A DNA stretch of 64,000 bases from Liquidambar formosana (lineage: Eukaryota > Streptophyta > Magnoliopsida > Saxifragales > Altingiaceae). The notes beneath the pieces were generated by a model. The model did not search any database, was not told where the DNA came from, and saw only the letters and a list, made by a program, of their open reading frames with translations. Each line of letters opens with the position of its first letter. The stretch's first letter is position 1. Below are positions 20,721-31,859 of this stretch, one piece after another. Position numbers and translations under genes: made by a program. The stretch is taken from NCBI GenBank assembly GCA_039720395.1, contig CM077826.1, forward strand, positions 25,934,430 through 25,998,429, given 5' to 3'.

Positions 20721-23700
20721 TGTCACACCCCATTTTTGTCACCTTAGTTAGGACATATCATTTCATGTAGGATTTTGAGTCCTTTTTGAGTCTAGTCTTT
20801 TGCATTGAGTTTCTATGGCATTGAATATCATGTGTATGAATTTTGAAGTGATTTGGAGTTCATTTCGATAGTCAATAAGAACTTTTGCGACTTTAAGGGC
20901 ATAATCGTCTTTTAAGCCGTATATTTTCCATTTGACTTTGGAATGAATCCCGAGTCATTCCCTCAAGTTCATATGGATATATAGAGTCTATATATAGGTT
21001 CAATTTCATGAATTAATGGTTTAAGATCAATTCGGCTCGTAATGGTTCGGGTTGGCTAAAAGACCCTTTCTTGGTTTGCTCAAATTGACTCATAAGACCC
21101 AATCAATTTTCTCTCATTTAACTCAAATTGGGCTTTATTTATGTCCTAAACATGTTTAGAAAGATCGAATTTCGATTGGGAAAGCATTTGGTTCGACGTT
21201 GTGTACAAACCCAGCTTAGCAACGGTGAGACACCATGGTTAACCACCTTTGTAAAACCTAACCATGCACCCATGGTTCAGGATTTTTGTCCTAAAATGCC
21301 TAAAAATGTGTTCCCCTTCGAAACACAGTCGTTTTGGCTTTTATTTCGTCAAAATCGGACTTAATTTGAAGATTTTAGGACTTTTACAGCAAGTGGGAGT
21401 CAAAACTAGGGTGAAAATAGGAGGGCCTCGGGTAACCGTCCGGGGCTGGACGGTCAGCCGTCCAAGCCTAGACGGCTAACCGTCCAGGCCTAGATGGTCA
21501 CCCGAGGAATCCTACTTTAAGTCAACTTCTGACTCTATCTTCCCTCTTTTGACGGTTTCCTCCGCCAATACAACTTGTCTGAGCTTAGGAGTGTGTAGGA
21601 TTGAGTTGTTTGAGCACCAAGAGAGTCTCTAATAGCCCTAGGATCATTATTTAATGAATTAATCTTAGCCATTGGTTTAGGGGGTCAGTTCTCTATATAA
21701 AGGACATAGTATTCAGCATATTGGAGGAGGAAAATTGCACTTTACACTTAGAGAGAGAGGGAGCTACGAGTTTGGAGAGCTAGAGGGACATCAAGAGGAG
21801 GCTCTTCAACCCCAAGCAAGGAAGGAAACAAGGAGTTTGAAGACAAGGAAGAGTCTGCAAGAGGTAAGCACTCTTCTTTAATGCCGAACATGAGTTTTCT
21901 GCTTCTCCTTCTTCTCCTTCTTCTTCTTCTTCTAGGATAGTTATAGTGCATGAAATTGCTCTTCTTGTAGATTGAATTCAATGCTTGTGTGATGTTATAT
22001 GAATGATTTTGAGATGGTTTATGGCTTTATATGCTTGATAATCCAGGTTTACTAAGGATTTGAAAGTATTACTCTTTTTATCCTCTTAAATCATGCATAG
22101 TTCACATGTCTAGGTTGCTGTGATTGTTATCATGAATTGATGCTCCTGTTAGTTAATATATATGATATGAATGATATTCATGGTAATTTGAGCATGTCTT
22201 AGAGTCGTTTCATAGGTTTTAATGCATAGTTGTGAGATTAGGGTTTCGATAACCCTGAAATCGCATAGGTCTTATACAGCATGCTTAGCTTAGCTTTTTG
22301 AGTTGTTGCTCATCATAGTCATTCTATATATGCTGCATATAGTTGAATCATGTTAGGTTTGCATTCATATAGTATATTTTATAGGGTTTTTGGGGACATT
22401 ATCCTTTTCTAAGGATAATTATCCTTCTTATTGAGTGAGGTTTTGCATGAGAACCTTCTGTGATGTGTTTAAGCATGAAATCTCTTCCATTATGTTCTAG
22501 GGTATATATTTTACGTAGGATATGCTGATTGCACCTCCCCATAACGACTTTTTTACGTGAAATTATCCTAGGATAGTTTCGCTTAAGAAAGCTCGCCGTA
22601 AGGAGGCCTATTTTCATATTTTACATAAAATGACATCTTTTTGGTTAGAATATGCTTTGTTATCATGTTTATTGATGTTATTGGAGTCTCTCATGCTTGT
22701 TAGTGTGTCTTTCATAGGTTTTTATGCATGTTAGTCGAGTCATTGCATGTAGGATTGAGTTAGGGTCCTTAGTTATTCATTATTCTTGTTGTTTGCATGA
22801 TAAATGGATAATTTTAGGCCTTGTCAAGGTTCTGTCCAGATTAGTATTTTGCTTTCTTTGCATGATTGTGTGCACTTGTACGGGTGCAAACAGGTACAAT
22901 GCTTGTCCTATTGCAAATAGGGCTGCTATGGTCTGAAATGGCTAATGTTTGGAGCTTTTGCGCTCAGGTAAGTAGGGTATAAAGTGCCCTAATTCACTTT
23001 TCTTCTTTCTTTTCCCTTCTCCTTCCTAGGGTTACTTCTTAATACGAGCTTATGGTAATTATCAAAGGTTTCCTTTATTGCTAAAATTCTGGTTTTCTAT
23101 CAAAGTTTTCCTCTTGTGGAAGTTTTCAGTTTTGGATTAAATCAACACATTTTCAAATAAGGAAACCTAGGGTATTTACCATAGGTTTGTATTAGGTTGT
23201 AACCCTATTCTTTTCGAACTACGTGGACTTTGATCCATGTATTTCGCTGCATGGTACGCAGGCGCTCTTCGTGAGGCTCAAGTCCATTCTAGGATCCAAG
23301 TATCCTAGGCTTTTTTTTCTTTTCTTTTCTTTTTTTTTGTTTTGTTTTATTTGAGTGATTGTGTATGGATGATTGGATGAAATATATGATATGCATGCTG
23401 CTTTGTGGTGATATATGATGATATTTGAGTGGAAAAGATCTTAAGTTAGCCCAATTAAATTAAGAGACCAACTCGGGTGATGTGGGTGCCTATGGGCTTT
23501 TGCCCAGAACCTTCCCACATCGTAACTTAGCCCCCGAATCCAATTTTCTGGTTTCAAAGACTTTGCTTTTCCTTTAATGGAGTCATGTGGTTTTGGAAAT
23601 AAAACATTTTTGTGGTTTTCCTCTTTTCCCTAAAAAATGAGGTGGCGACTCCTGTTTGTTTGTTGTCTTTCACCCATCCCATATATATATATATATATAA

Positions 23701-23751
23701 ATCTTTTCTTTTTTCCGCCGAATCCTTGTGGGCCGTTTTCCAGGGTTCACA
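20721..23751 (+). repeat. 3' LTR of A2
   Basis: It is 3031 bp, TGTCACACC to GGGTTCACA, closely matching 3135-6157. It is followed by the CGCGT target duplication. The GC block is at 21426-21507 and the TATA box near 21694. Confidence 0.96.
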
Positions 23752-23756
23752 CGCGT

Positions 23757-25040
23757 TTCCCTGTCTATGAGGACTGTCCAACCCGAGAGTTAGAGTCCAT
23801 TTGGGATAGGAAAGAGAGAGAGAGCAATTCAGGGAGGGACTCCCAGGAACCCTAGCAAACCCTATAAATATACCATTATAATTCTGTGGGAGGGGGTTTA
23901 GAAAAATTAAGAAGAAAACAAGAATAAGAGACCACTTTCGCATACTAGGTGAGAGAGAATTGCCTGAAGGAGAGCTGTGATTCTAAAGGGCTGTAAAAGA
24001 GGATCGATCGAGACCGAAGGCGAATAAACCTAAGGGTAATCCCTATTTTAATCGTTTATTTGGATTCGTAGGATGAAATTATGCATATTAGAAGTATAAT
24101 TGCATGTGTAAAATAGCAGAAATATTCTCTATCAATCAAGCATGATTAGGAGTTAATATGAAGCATGTATAAATGATTATATTGTTCGATTATTGCTTAG
24201 CATGTCATGATAGTGGAGTAGGTAAATCTGAATAGGACCAACTGCCTATTTATCAAAGTTAGTATCGATTAATGATGTTAATTTGGATATGTTAGGTGAA
24301 TATTCATTCTCACGATTTCGAAGTAATTTTATCCGCTTGCAGTGTCTCTGATATTTAGTCCTAAGATTAGTTTAGGATATATTATGTTTTCTAGAATCTG
24401 AGATATCTACGGATTGCGTACGCCTTCCACATGGATGCGTACGCACCCCATTAAGACAGACAGTCTTTTGCTTCCTAGGGTGCTTTGCATCTTAGTGTTT
24501 AGGATTTCCCTTTCTTGATTGTTATTATTGTCCAGAATCATTAATGCATGTGGATTATTTGAATATAGATAACAGAAGTGCAGGTACAGGAATGCAAAAG
24601 GTGCGTACGCAACTGGCATAGGTGCGTATGCACCACGTTGATTTATAGGCAGCAAGCCTGCTCCCTAGTTAATTCTGTTTAGGTTTATCATATGATTCCT
24701 GGGTTATGCATTCTACATGTTTCATCCACTGGTACATGATAAAATTGTTGCATGTTTAGGGGTTGATTTTAATTGAATATCGAATTAATTATGGCCAATA
24801 ATTATGTGTGGGGCCCGGTTTTGACCGGGCATTGTCGGGTGTCTAACACCTTCCCGATAATGTACCCTAGCTTCGAACCCGAATCTCTGGTTATGACGAG
24901 CTGGACCTTGCTAGGGTTCATTGTTCCCAGATAGTAACTGGGTGGCGACTCCTCTCCGTGATTAGTCTTTCGAGGCTAATTGCGTACTCTCGAACCATTG
25001 CGGTGGTTAAAATATTTATCTTTGGGGCGTGGTGCTCATA
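23757..25040 (+). repeat. Solo LTR B, 3' part
   Basis: This is the continuation of LTR B after the A2 insertion. It has a TATA-type motif CCCTATAAATATACC near 23858, three copies of GCGTACGC (24416-24423, 24437-24444, 24603-24610) and a variant GCGTATGC at 24624-24631. A GTGGCGACTCCTCT stretch near its 3' end resembles the same position in LTR A. It ends ...GGTGCTCATA, probably a mutated CA end, followed by target duplication GAGGG (25041-25045). Its internal region is missing, hence a solo LTR. Confidence 0.75.
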
Positions 25041-25045
25041 GAGGG

Positions 25046-25707
25046 ATATGGTGAAATTCTAGGGTTTCTTTCCACCCCTTTTTCAAAAGTTTATATCTTT
25101 CATCAAAATCTTATTGAAAATCATTTGTCTTTGAAAATCTCCATGAAAGGAAACCTAAGGTTTACCATAAGCCACTATTAGGATTTAACCCTATTCTATT
25201 CGAACTACATGGACTTTGATTCATGTATTTCCATACATGGTACGTAGGCGCTCACTTTGATGTTCAAGTCCACTCTAGGATACTAAGTATCTTAGTTTTT
25301 CTCTTTTTCTTTTTCTTTTTCTTTTATCCTTTTATCCATCACATATGATTGCTAGAAGAGTAGGATGGATTTGTGATTGATTAGCATGCTATATTTTATT
25401 GATTGATATTGATTTGCATGTAATTAAGTCATTAAATTAGCCCAATCAAATTAAGAGACCAACTCGGGCGATGTGGGTGCCTATGGGCTAAGCCCAGAAC
25501 CTTCCCACATCGTAACTTAGCCCCCGAATCCAATTTTTTGGTTTTAAAGACTTTGCATTTCCTTTTAAAATGGAGTCATGAGGTTTTGGAAATAAAACAT
25601 TTTTATGGTTTTCCTCTTTTCCTTAAAAAATAAGGTGGTGGCTCTTTTCCTTTGTTGTCTTTCACCTATTCACCAAATCCCGTGGGTCGTTTTTTCGTGG
25701 GTTCACA
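25046..25707 (+). repeat. Solo LTR A1, 3' part
   Basis: It picks up the family-A LTR sequence exactly where 2889 left off (GAAACCTA...ACCATAAG, CATGGTACGTAGGCGCTC, CGATGTGGGTGCCTATGGGC) and ends GGGTTCACA at 25707. It is more diverged from A2 than the two A2 LTRs are from each other, in line with being older. Confidence 0.85.
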
Positions 25708-25959
25708 CCGACCCCCAATGTTTGGCCCTTTTTCATATAACCCCCTAATAGAAAAAATGGTTGCAATGCCCCCCAGACAGCTTATAAATTTAGCAATTAT
25801 TACCACTATTAATCGCCATCATGAATACAATGATTAACAGTGGTGTAATTGCTCAATTTATAAGCTATCCGAGGGGGACATTGCAACCATTTTTCTTTAG
25901 GGGGTTACATGAAAAAGGGCCACACATTAGGGATTTTTTTATATATTATAGTTTACCCC
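25708..25959. mobile_element. Foldback MITE, main part
   Basis: Two arms of about 100 bases are inverted copies. The left contains GGCCCTTTTTCATATAACCC and ATGGTTGCAATG, and the right has their complements near 25884-25921. The loop is near 25815-25830. Termini are GGGTAAA and TTTACCC when joined with 553-572. The target duplication is unclear because the flanks are T-rich. Confidence 0.75.
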
Positions 25960-26358
25960 TTTTTTTAATCAGCCATGCAAAGGAAAGCTTTAAAAGGATG
26001 TTCCTTTTATTTTCTCTGTGTCCAAATCTCACCAATTCTCTCCCCCTTCCCTTAAACTCCCCAGCACCAAGAGTTCAAAAATTCTAACCTGAGACTTCCA
26101 CCTTGTAAAGAGCAAAAGATACTACAAAGCCACTGAGGTAGGCTTTTCTCCCTACTTTTTGAAAACCAAATCCATCATTTAAGATATAAGAAATAAGATA
26201 CGTAGAAAAAATACCTTAAATAACTTGAATATTGTTGCGAATTCAAATCATGGAACAACTTATGGTGTAAATTGCACGATGGAAGATAGATTAGGGTTTC
26301 TTTGTGTGTTTTCTATTAATTTTTAGCCTTTCAATACAAACAGCTCCACCAGGACCAC
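25960..26358. other. Intergenic, nothing recognised
   Basis: AT-rich DNA with short low-complexity runs. I see no supported gene. Confidence 0.5.
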
Positions 26359-26640
26359 CACTACAACAAAACACCTTTTATGACAGAAAATTTTCGTTGC
26401 TGGAAGCTAATTATCTTGTCGCTATTTCTTTTAGAAATAATTAATAATAATAACAATAATAATAATAATAATAATAATGATAATTTTGTTGATGTCGTTG
26501 ATGTCAATAATGGTTTAACCCACGACAAGAAATTTTTGTCGCTGATAATTACTTAATAGTGATGGAACATTTCCGCCACTCTAGTGGGTAAAACTAATCC
26601 CCATTGTGAGTAGTGATGGAATTAAATATTAGTGACAAAA
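26359..26640. mobile_element. CACTA-like transposon end
   Basis: CACTACAACAAAACACC is the terminal signature of CACTA (En/Spm) elements. It is followed by subterminal motifs in both orientations such as GACAAGAAATTTTTGTCGC and AGTGACAAAAACTTTCC. The opposite terminus was not found, so this is a truncated end. A (TAA)n run lies at about 26440-26480. Confidence 0.5.
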
Positions 26641-26733
26641 ACTTTCCACAGGTAAAATCATTAGAAGGGATGTAAATATTTCAATTGGTAAAATAACAAA
26701 AATAATAAAAACCTCTTCCCTGTTTAAATCGTG

Positions 26734-26744
26734 ATTATTATTAT

Positions 26745-26776
<32 letters not shown>

Positions 26777-26920
26777 TATGTATATACATACATATAGATA
26801 TATATGTATATACATACATATATATCTATATGTATGTATATACATATATATGTATATGTATATACACATATATATGCATATATACATATACATATATGTG
26901 TGTATATATACATATATGTG

Positions 26921-26948
<28 letters not shown>
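26734..26948. repeat. TA/TACA/TG microsatellite, left part
   Basis: (ATT)n, then (TA)n with CATA interruptions, then (TG)n. It is the target of the second Tat element. Its right remainder is 38583-38610. Long open frames here (repeating Ile-Tyr-Val) are artefacts of the repeat. Confidence 0.95.
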
Positions 26949-26952
<4 letters not shown>

Positions 26953-27644
26953 GAAATATCTCTGAACCGAGGTTCCAGCTCGGGATAGAAAGCTCAAACC
27001 AGAAACGCTGACATGTGGCAAAGGCAATTCAACCAAGCCGATTACAACGCACGTGATCCACCTCCCCTGATTCAGTTCGGGCCAAAGAGTTAAACCACAA
27101 CATTTAACACGTGGTTGATGTAACACGGTGGGAACTGTTGTAAACCACGTGATCCTTCAACTCGGGGCCTTACCTTCAGCTCGGGACACCTGCCCTATGA
27201 GTCACACTATAGTCCAAATCCTACTACAGTCCAAAACTGTCGCAGCAGCTGTAATTCCTGACACAGCGGTTACTAGGAATCATGGTTCCACCCCAACCAC
27301 GATTAACAAACCATGGTCAGACGGTTATTGGTAAACCATGGTCAGATCTGACCTAACCAAGGCAGTTACCTGACCTCACATGGTCAGTCCGTACAGGTGG
27401 GTATAAAAAGAATACGATACAGCCAAATGTGGTAAGCTACAGTACCTTAATTCTTTGAAATTCATCTTCTTCCTTGCCTCATTCTCCCAAAATGGTTTCT
27501 GACTTAAGCTTTGGAGAGGGCACAACCAAAACCCACCTTGGCCTACCCTCTGACCCTTTTTCCAAGCTTGTGATTGCAGGTCCGGGCGAGAAAGCAAGCT
27601 CCATCATCAACACGTAGTTCGGGGAGTAGTTTTTACCCCGTACA
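26949..27644 (+). repeat. 5' LTR of family C element
   Basis: It starts TGTGGAAATATC and ends ACCCCGTACA. A TATA box is at 27402-27408 (GGTATAAAAAG). CACGTG cores are at 27050-27055, 27108-27113 and 27146-27151. Several CCATGG/AACCATGG repeats lie near 27285-27345. Confidence 0.93.
27050..27151 (+). promoter_or_regulatory. Cluster of G-box (CACGTG) motifs in LTR C
   Basis: Three CACGTG cores lie within 100 bases, two in CACGTGATCC context and one as ACACGTGG, an ABRE-type core bound by plant bZIP/bHLH factors. The 3' LTR has a fourth (37950-37955) where the 5' LTR reads ACATGTGG. The regulatory role is inferred from the motif only. Confidence 0.5.
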
Positions 27645-27647
27645 ATT

Positions 27648-27665
27648 TGGCGCCGTCTGTGGGAA
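27648..27665 (+). other. Primer binding site of family C
   Basis: TGGCGCCGTCTGTGGGAA starts three bases after the LTR end. The first nine bases match the tRNA-Asp type end (TGGCGCCGT) and the rest does not, so the tRNA is unassigned. Confidence 0.7.
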
Positions 27666-27678
27666 CCATCGCGATAAG

Positions 27679-29424
27679 ATGGCTATACCACCTCCGCCCT
27701 CCTATGGGCGAACAAGATTTGGAGCAAACTTTACTTGCGTAGACCAAGCAGTTGGAGGCGATACTGGGAAGCGAGCAGAAACCCAGCCTTTACAGGCAAA
27801 CCCGCCATTACCTGTGGTGGAAACTAGTCAGCTTCCTTCGATTCAGCAACATCAGATCTCCCTGGAGATGTCTGCTGTTCTACATTCTCTCGATGACCAG
27901 CCTGTTCTGAAAGCTACGTTTGATAGGGCCGTGACAAACAACCCTATCCCAGCAGCGGTGGTGGAACTGATTGCAACCATGTAATCGGAGATTCAATCGG
28001 CGCAGCTCGCAAAGCTAACTGCAGAGCAGAACTACCATCGCTACCTCCAGCGAACTTTTGCCCCTCGCGGGGTCAATGTTGTCGTTGAGGAAGCTAGCCA
28101 AACAAGTCCACTCCGTCGCACCAGGCACTAGGAAAGTTCACCCAGACCTGGAGTCTCGCACCACCACCACCGCAGCAGACGCGATGACGAGCCATGATTG
28201 ACTGGCCCAGAACCAAGACACTCAGGAAGAGGAGATAGACAACATCATGCGTTGGTGCAGAGATCCCCTGAGCGTAGCTCAAGGCGTTTAGATCATTCAC
28301 GAAGGTGGAACGAGGACCATCCAAGACCTCGTGCTCAAGTGGGTTCTAGGAACGAAACTCACCGAGATGAGAGACGACATCACAGGTCTCGATCTCTTGA
28401 AAGAAGAGGGGAGAAGAGCACTGGGGGGACGAGTAGGAAGCATTCTCGGTCACCCAGGCGTGAAAGAAATGAGGAAGAAGCCTCCAAGAGACACCGGGGT
28501 AATCAGAGTAGAGGGGGAGAGAGACTAGAGAGCATTGCTATGGCTCGGAGCCCATTCACGAGGTGGATTCAACGGGTCCCAATCCCACGAGGGTATTCTG
28601 AGATAACCTTTACTCTTTACTTTCTTTCAATAGACCCCGATCATCATTTAAACTATTATTTGCAACGTATGTCGTTATATGCTGGAAATGAGGGTTTCCT
28701 CTGTAAGATACTTCCTATGAGTTTGGGGGAGGTGGTTCTCAAGTGGTGGGCGAAGATTCCAGATGAGTCTATTGACAGCTGGCACGAACTAAGCAAGCTG
28801 TTTAAGAAGAGGTTTATCACTAGCTGCAAATTCCCGAGGACCATGCAGAACCTATACGAGCTGAAACAAAAAGATGGGGAAGGACTTCGGGAATATTCTC
28901 AAAGGTTCTGGGAGGTTTACAACGAGATTGACGATCCGATTGAGAAGAATGCCATGGATCTATTTCGCCTCGGGCTAAGGAAGCCATCGCCTCTGTTTAA
29001 GGAGCTCACTGTTAATCCCCCCAGAAATCTAGCCAAATTACTCTCCACTGTAGCCAACTATTCAAAGCTAGATGATTTCTACAGCCCGCAATCTACCAAA
29101 GCCAATGAAAAAGATGATAAGAAGAAAGACTCAAGGCCTCGTAGGGATAGTCCTCGAGGAGAGAAATCAAGGCCGCCTACCAATCCAAATCAGGCCATCT
29201 TCACTGTATTTACTCTCCCCATCTACAAGTTGATGAAAGCATTGGAGAACAAGGACTTCTTCCAAAAACCTAGACCCATGCTTGCAGAGCCCGAGAAGAG
29301 AAACAAAAGGTTGTTCTGCAGTTATCACAAGGATCACAGCCATAAGACAGAAGATTGCAAGGTTCTAAAGTACAATCTCGAAGCCTGGGCCAAGGAAGGA
29401 AAGCTGAATGAGTTTATAGCCTGA
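27679..29424 (+). pseudogene. gag: gag of family C, interrupted by stops
   Basis: The frame opens at ATG 27679. In-frame stops are TAA 27982, TAG 28129, TGA 28195 and TGA 29422. Each looks like CAA, CAG or CGA changed by C-to-T. The N-terminal half ends in an Arg/Ser/His-rich stretch (28200-28540). The retrotransposon-gag core follows, with LNYYLQRMSLYAGNEGFLC, then KWWAKIPDESIDSWHELSKL. A Tat-type knuckle CSYHKDHSHKTEDC lies near 29316-29360. The last stop is bypassed by continuing homology into the protease, so gag and pro were one frame. Confidence 0.85.
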
Positions 29425-30264
29425 AGTGAGAAAGGACAGCCATCCGAACAGAAAAAGCCCGAGAACAGAGCTCCTCAATCCACACAAACAAAGATCCTTG
29501 GGAAGATTGACGTGATCACGGGGGGATATGAAGAAACTGCTCTGTCAACCAGCCAGCTTAGAGCACAATACAGGATGGCTTGCCAAGATGCCAAGGTCAG
29601 TGATATCGGGAACGAGCCAGTACTACTACCTCAAGGTGAAGGAGAAACTGGAGAAAAACTACTGTTCTTTGGGGATGTGGAGACTGACGGGACAGTGCGC
29701 TGCCCCCACAATGATGCTCTAGTCGTTCGCATGCTCATAGGAAACTACAATGTGGGCAAAGTCTATGTGGACAACGGGGCATCTGTGAATGTGATGTTCC
29801 AAAAGTTGTTCAGTCAACTCGGGTTGAAGGACTCCGACCTAAAGCCCTGTCACGTCAACCTAAAGGCTTTTAATGGAAACATGACTTTCTCGCTAGGGCA
29901 GATAACTCTCTCAGTTCGGGCAGGGCCAGTACAATCCATGGAAACATTTGTAGTAATCCAGGAAAGGTTAGCTTACAACGTAATACTCGGGCGACCCTGG
30001 ATTCATGCTATAAAAGCTGTCCCATCCTCCTACCACCAATCCATCAGGTTCCTGAGCCTAGAGGGAATCATGGAGATAAAGGGAAACCAGGCAGCAGCCA
30101 GGGAGTGTTTTCTGGTGGAGTATGCAAGCCACTCAGCACCCTCGGAGGACAAACTGAAGTCTAGGATCCCACGCCTTCCCAGTTTGGGAACTGGTAAAGT
30201 TAAAACCCCGAGGCAGGAGCCAGAACAAAAGAAAAAAGCCAAAGTCGATGAGATTCCCTTGTAG
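29425..30264 (+). pseudogene. pro: Protease region of family C
   Basis: It is in phase with gag. The active-site region reads VYVDNGASVNVMFQ (about 29763-29805) and the partner motif NVILGRPWIHAIKAVPSSYH follows (about 29977-30040). It ends at TAG 30262-30264, beyond which the same phase continues into RT. It should process the polyprotein but cannot be made from this copy. Confidence 0.82.
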
Positions 30265-31857
30265 CAACGAAAAGGAGAGCGGCCCGGGGTTGAAGAGACA
30301 GCTCTGGAACCTGTAGACATAACAGGGGAAGAACTAGTAAAAAAGATAATTAATCCCGATGATCCGGAGAGGTTTTTCTGGATTGAAAAGTCACTGAATG
30401 AGACTGACGTAGCAAAGTTGTTTGAGTTCCTGAAAGATAACATTGACGTATTTACCCGGTCGCCCCATGAAATGCAAGGAATTGATCCCAGAATTATCAC
30501 TCACGAGTTGCAGGTTAATCCGAATTGCAAGCCAGTGGTTCAGAAGCAACGAAGGTTGTCTGACGATCGGGCTGAAACAATTTCTGCCGAGGTAGATAAG
30601 CTCTTGAAAGCAGGGTTCATCAGAGAAGTAAAGTACTCGAGTTGGCTGGCCAATCCCGTGTGTGTAAGAAAAAAGACAGGGGACTGACGTGTCTGCATTG
30701 ACTTCACAGACCTCAATAAAGCATGCCCGAAGGACAGCTTCCCTTTGCCTAAGATTGACCAACTCATAGACTCTATCTCGGGATATGAGCGGTTGAGTAT
30801 CTTTGATGCCTTCTCGGGCTATCATCAAATTCCCATAGCAGAACACGATCAAGATAAAACGGGGTTTATTACTCCTAGAGGGACCTACTGCTACAAGGTA
30901 ATGCCATTTGGATTGAAGAATGCCAGGGCAACCTATCAACGTCTTGTTAGCAGGATGTTTGAAGGACTAATTGGCAAGAACCTAGAGGCATACGTTGATG
31001 ACACTATTGTTTAGAGCAGTTTAGAGAGAAGCCATTTGGCAGACCTGACTGAGGCTTTCGCCCGACTCAGGCAGTACGGGATGAAGTTGAACGCAAAGAA
31101 AAGCTCATTTGGGATAGGCTCCGAAAAGTTCCTGGGTCACTTAGTCTCGAGAAGGGGGATCGAGGCAAATCCAAGTAAGATTAAGGCAATAAGAACCCTA
31201 CGTACACCAACAAAAGTCAGGGATGTTCAATAGTTGAACGGGATGGTGGCAGCACTCAGCAGGTTTATCTCGAAGTCATCAGATAAATGCCACCCTTTCT
31301 TTCAGATACTGAAGAAGAGCACTAACTCGGGATGGAATACAGAGTGCCAGGAAGCTTACCAGAAGTTGGTCACTCATTTAGAAACACTACCCACCCTGAC
31401 CCACCCTCACCACGGGGAAACTCTTTACCTCTATCTTGCTGTCTCAGCCCATTCACTAAGTGGCGTTCTACTTGCCCAGCGAGACCTTACACAAAAACCA
31501 ATCTATTATATTAGCAAGACGCTGTTAGATGCTGAAACTCGCTATCTACCCCTTGAAAAACTAATCCTAGCTCTTGTCATAGACTCCCGAAAACTCCAAC
31601 ACTACTTTCAGTCTCATCCTATCATCGTGCTCACCAACTATCCACTAAAAGATGTCCTCCGCAGAGCTGACTTGTCAGGACGCGTCTCGAAGTGGGGGGT
31701 AGAACTTAATGCTTACGACATTCACTTCAAGCCTCGACCTGCAATTAAGGGGCAAGTGTTGGCCGATTTTATTGTCGAGTTCGCAGATCCTACTTCCAGT
31801 TCAAAACAGACAGAATTAAAATCCTCTCTGCCTGAACTGGGGGGGAAGACAAGGTAA
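30265..31857 (+). pseudogene. pol: Reverse transcriptase and RNase H of family C
   Basis: The same phase as gag continues. RT motifs are VCIDFTDLNKACPKD, IFDAFSGYHQI (motif A with its Asp), VMPFGLKNARATYQR and AYVDDTIV. RNase H/connection follows (YYISKTLLDAETRYLPLEKL). Stops are TGA 30685 (probably TGG before), TAG 31012, TAG 31231 and TAA 31855. A run of seven G near 31842-31848 marks the frame change into the next segment. Confidence 0.85.
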
Positions 31858-31859
31858 AC

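Larger units (their letters stand above)
3135..23751 (+). mobile_element. Complete Ty3/gypsy Tat-lineage retrotransposon, family A (A2)
   Basis: The element is 20.6 kb with LTRs of 3023 and 3031 bp, TG...CA ends and a perfect 5-bp target duplication CGCGT (3130-3134 and 23752-23756). The order is LTR, primer binding site, gag, protease, RT, RNase H, archaeal-type RNase H, integrase, two antisense genes, tandem repeats, LTR. The second RNase H and the large size place it in the Tat lineage (Tat/Ogre type). The two LTRs look nearly identical by eye, so the insertion is young. It nevertheless has an in-frame TAG in gag and an RT that lacks motif A, so this copy looks non-autonomous. Confidence 0.95.

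Noticed and set aside
26629..27126. Long open frames on both strands through the microsatellite
   Set aside because: They are repeating Ile-Tyr-Val-type translations of (TATACA)n with no domain. The same holds at 46123-46612.
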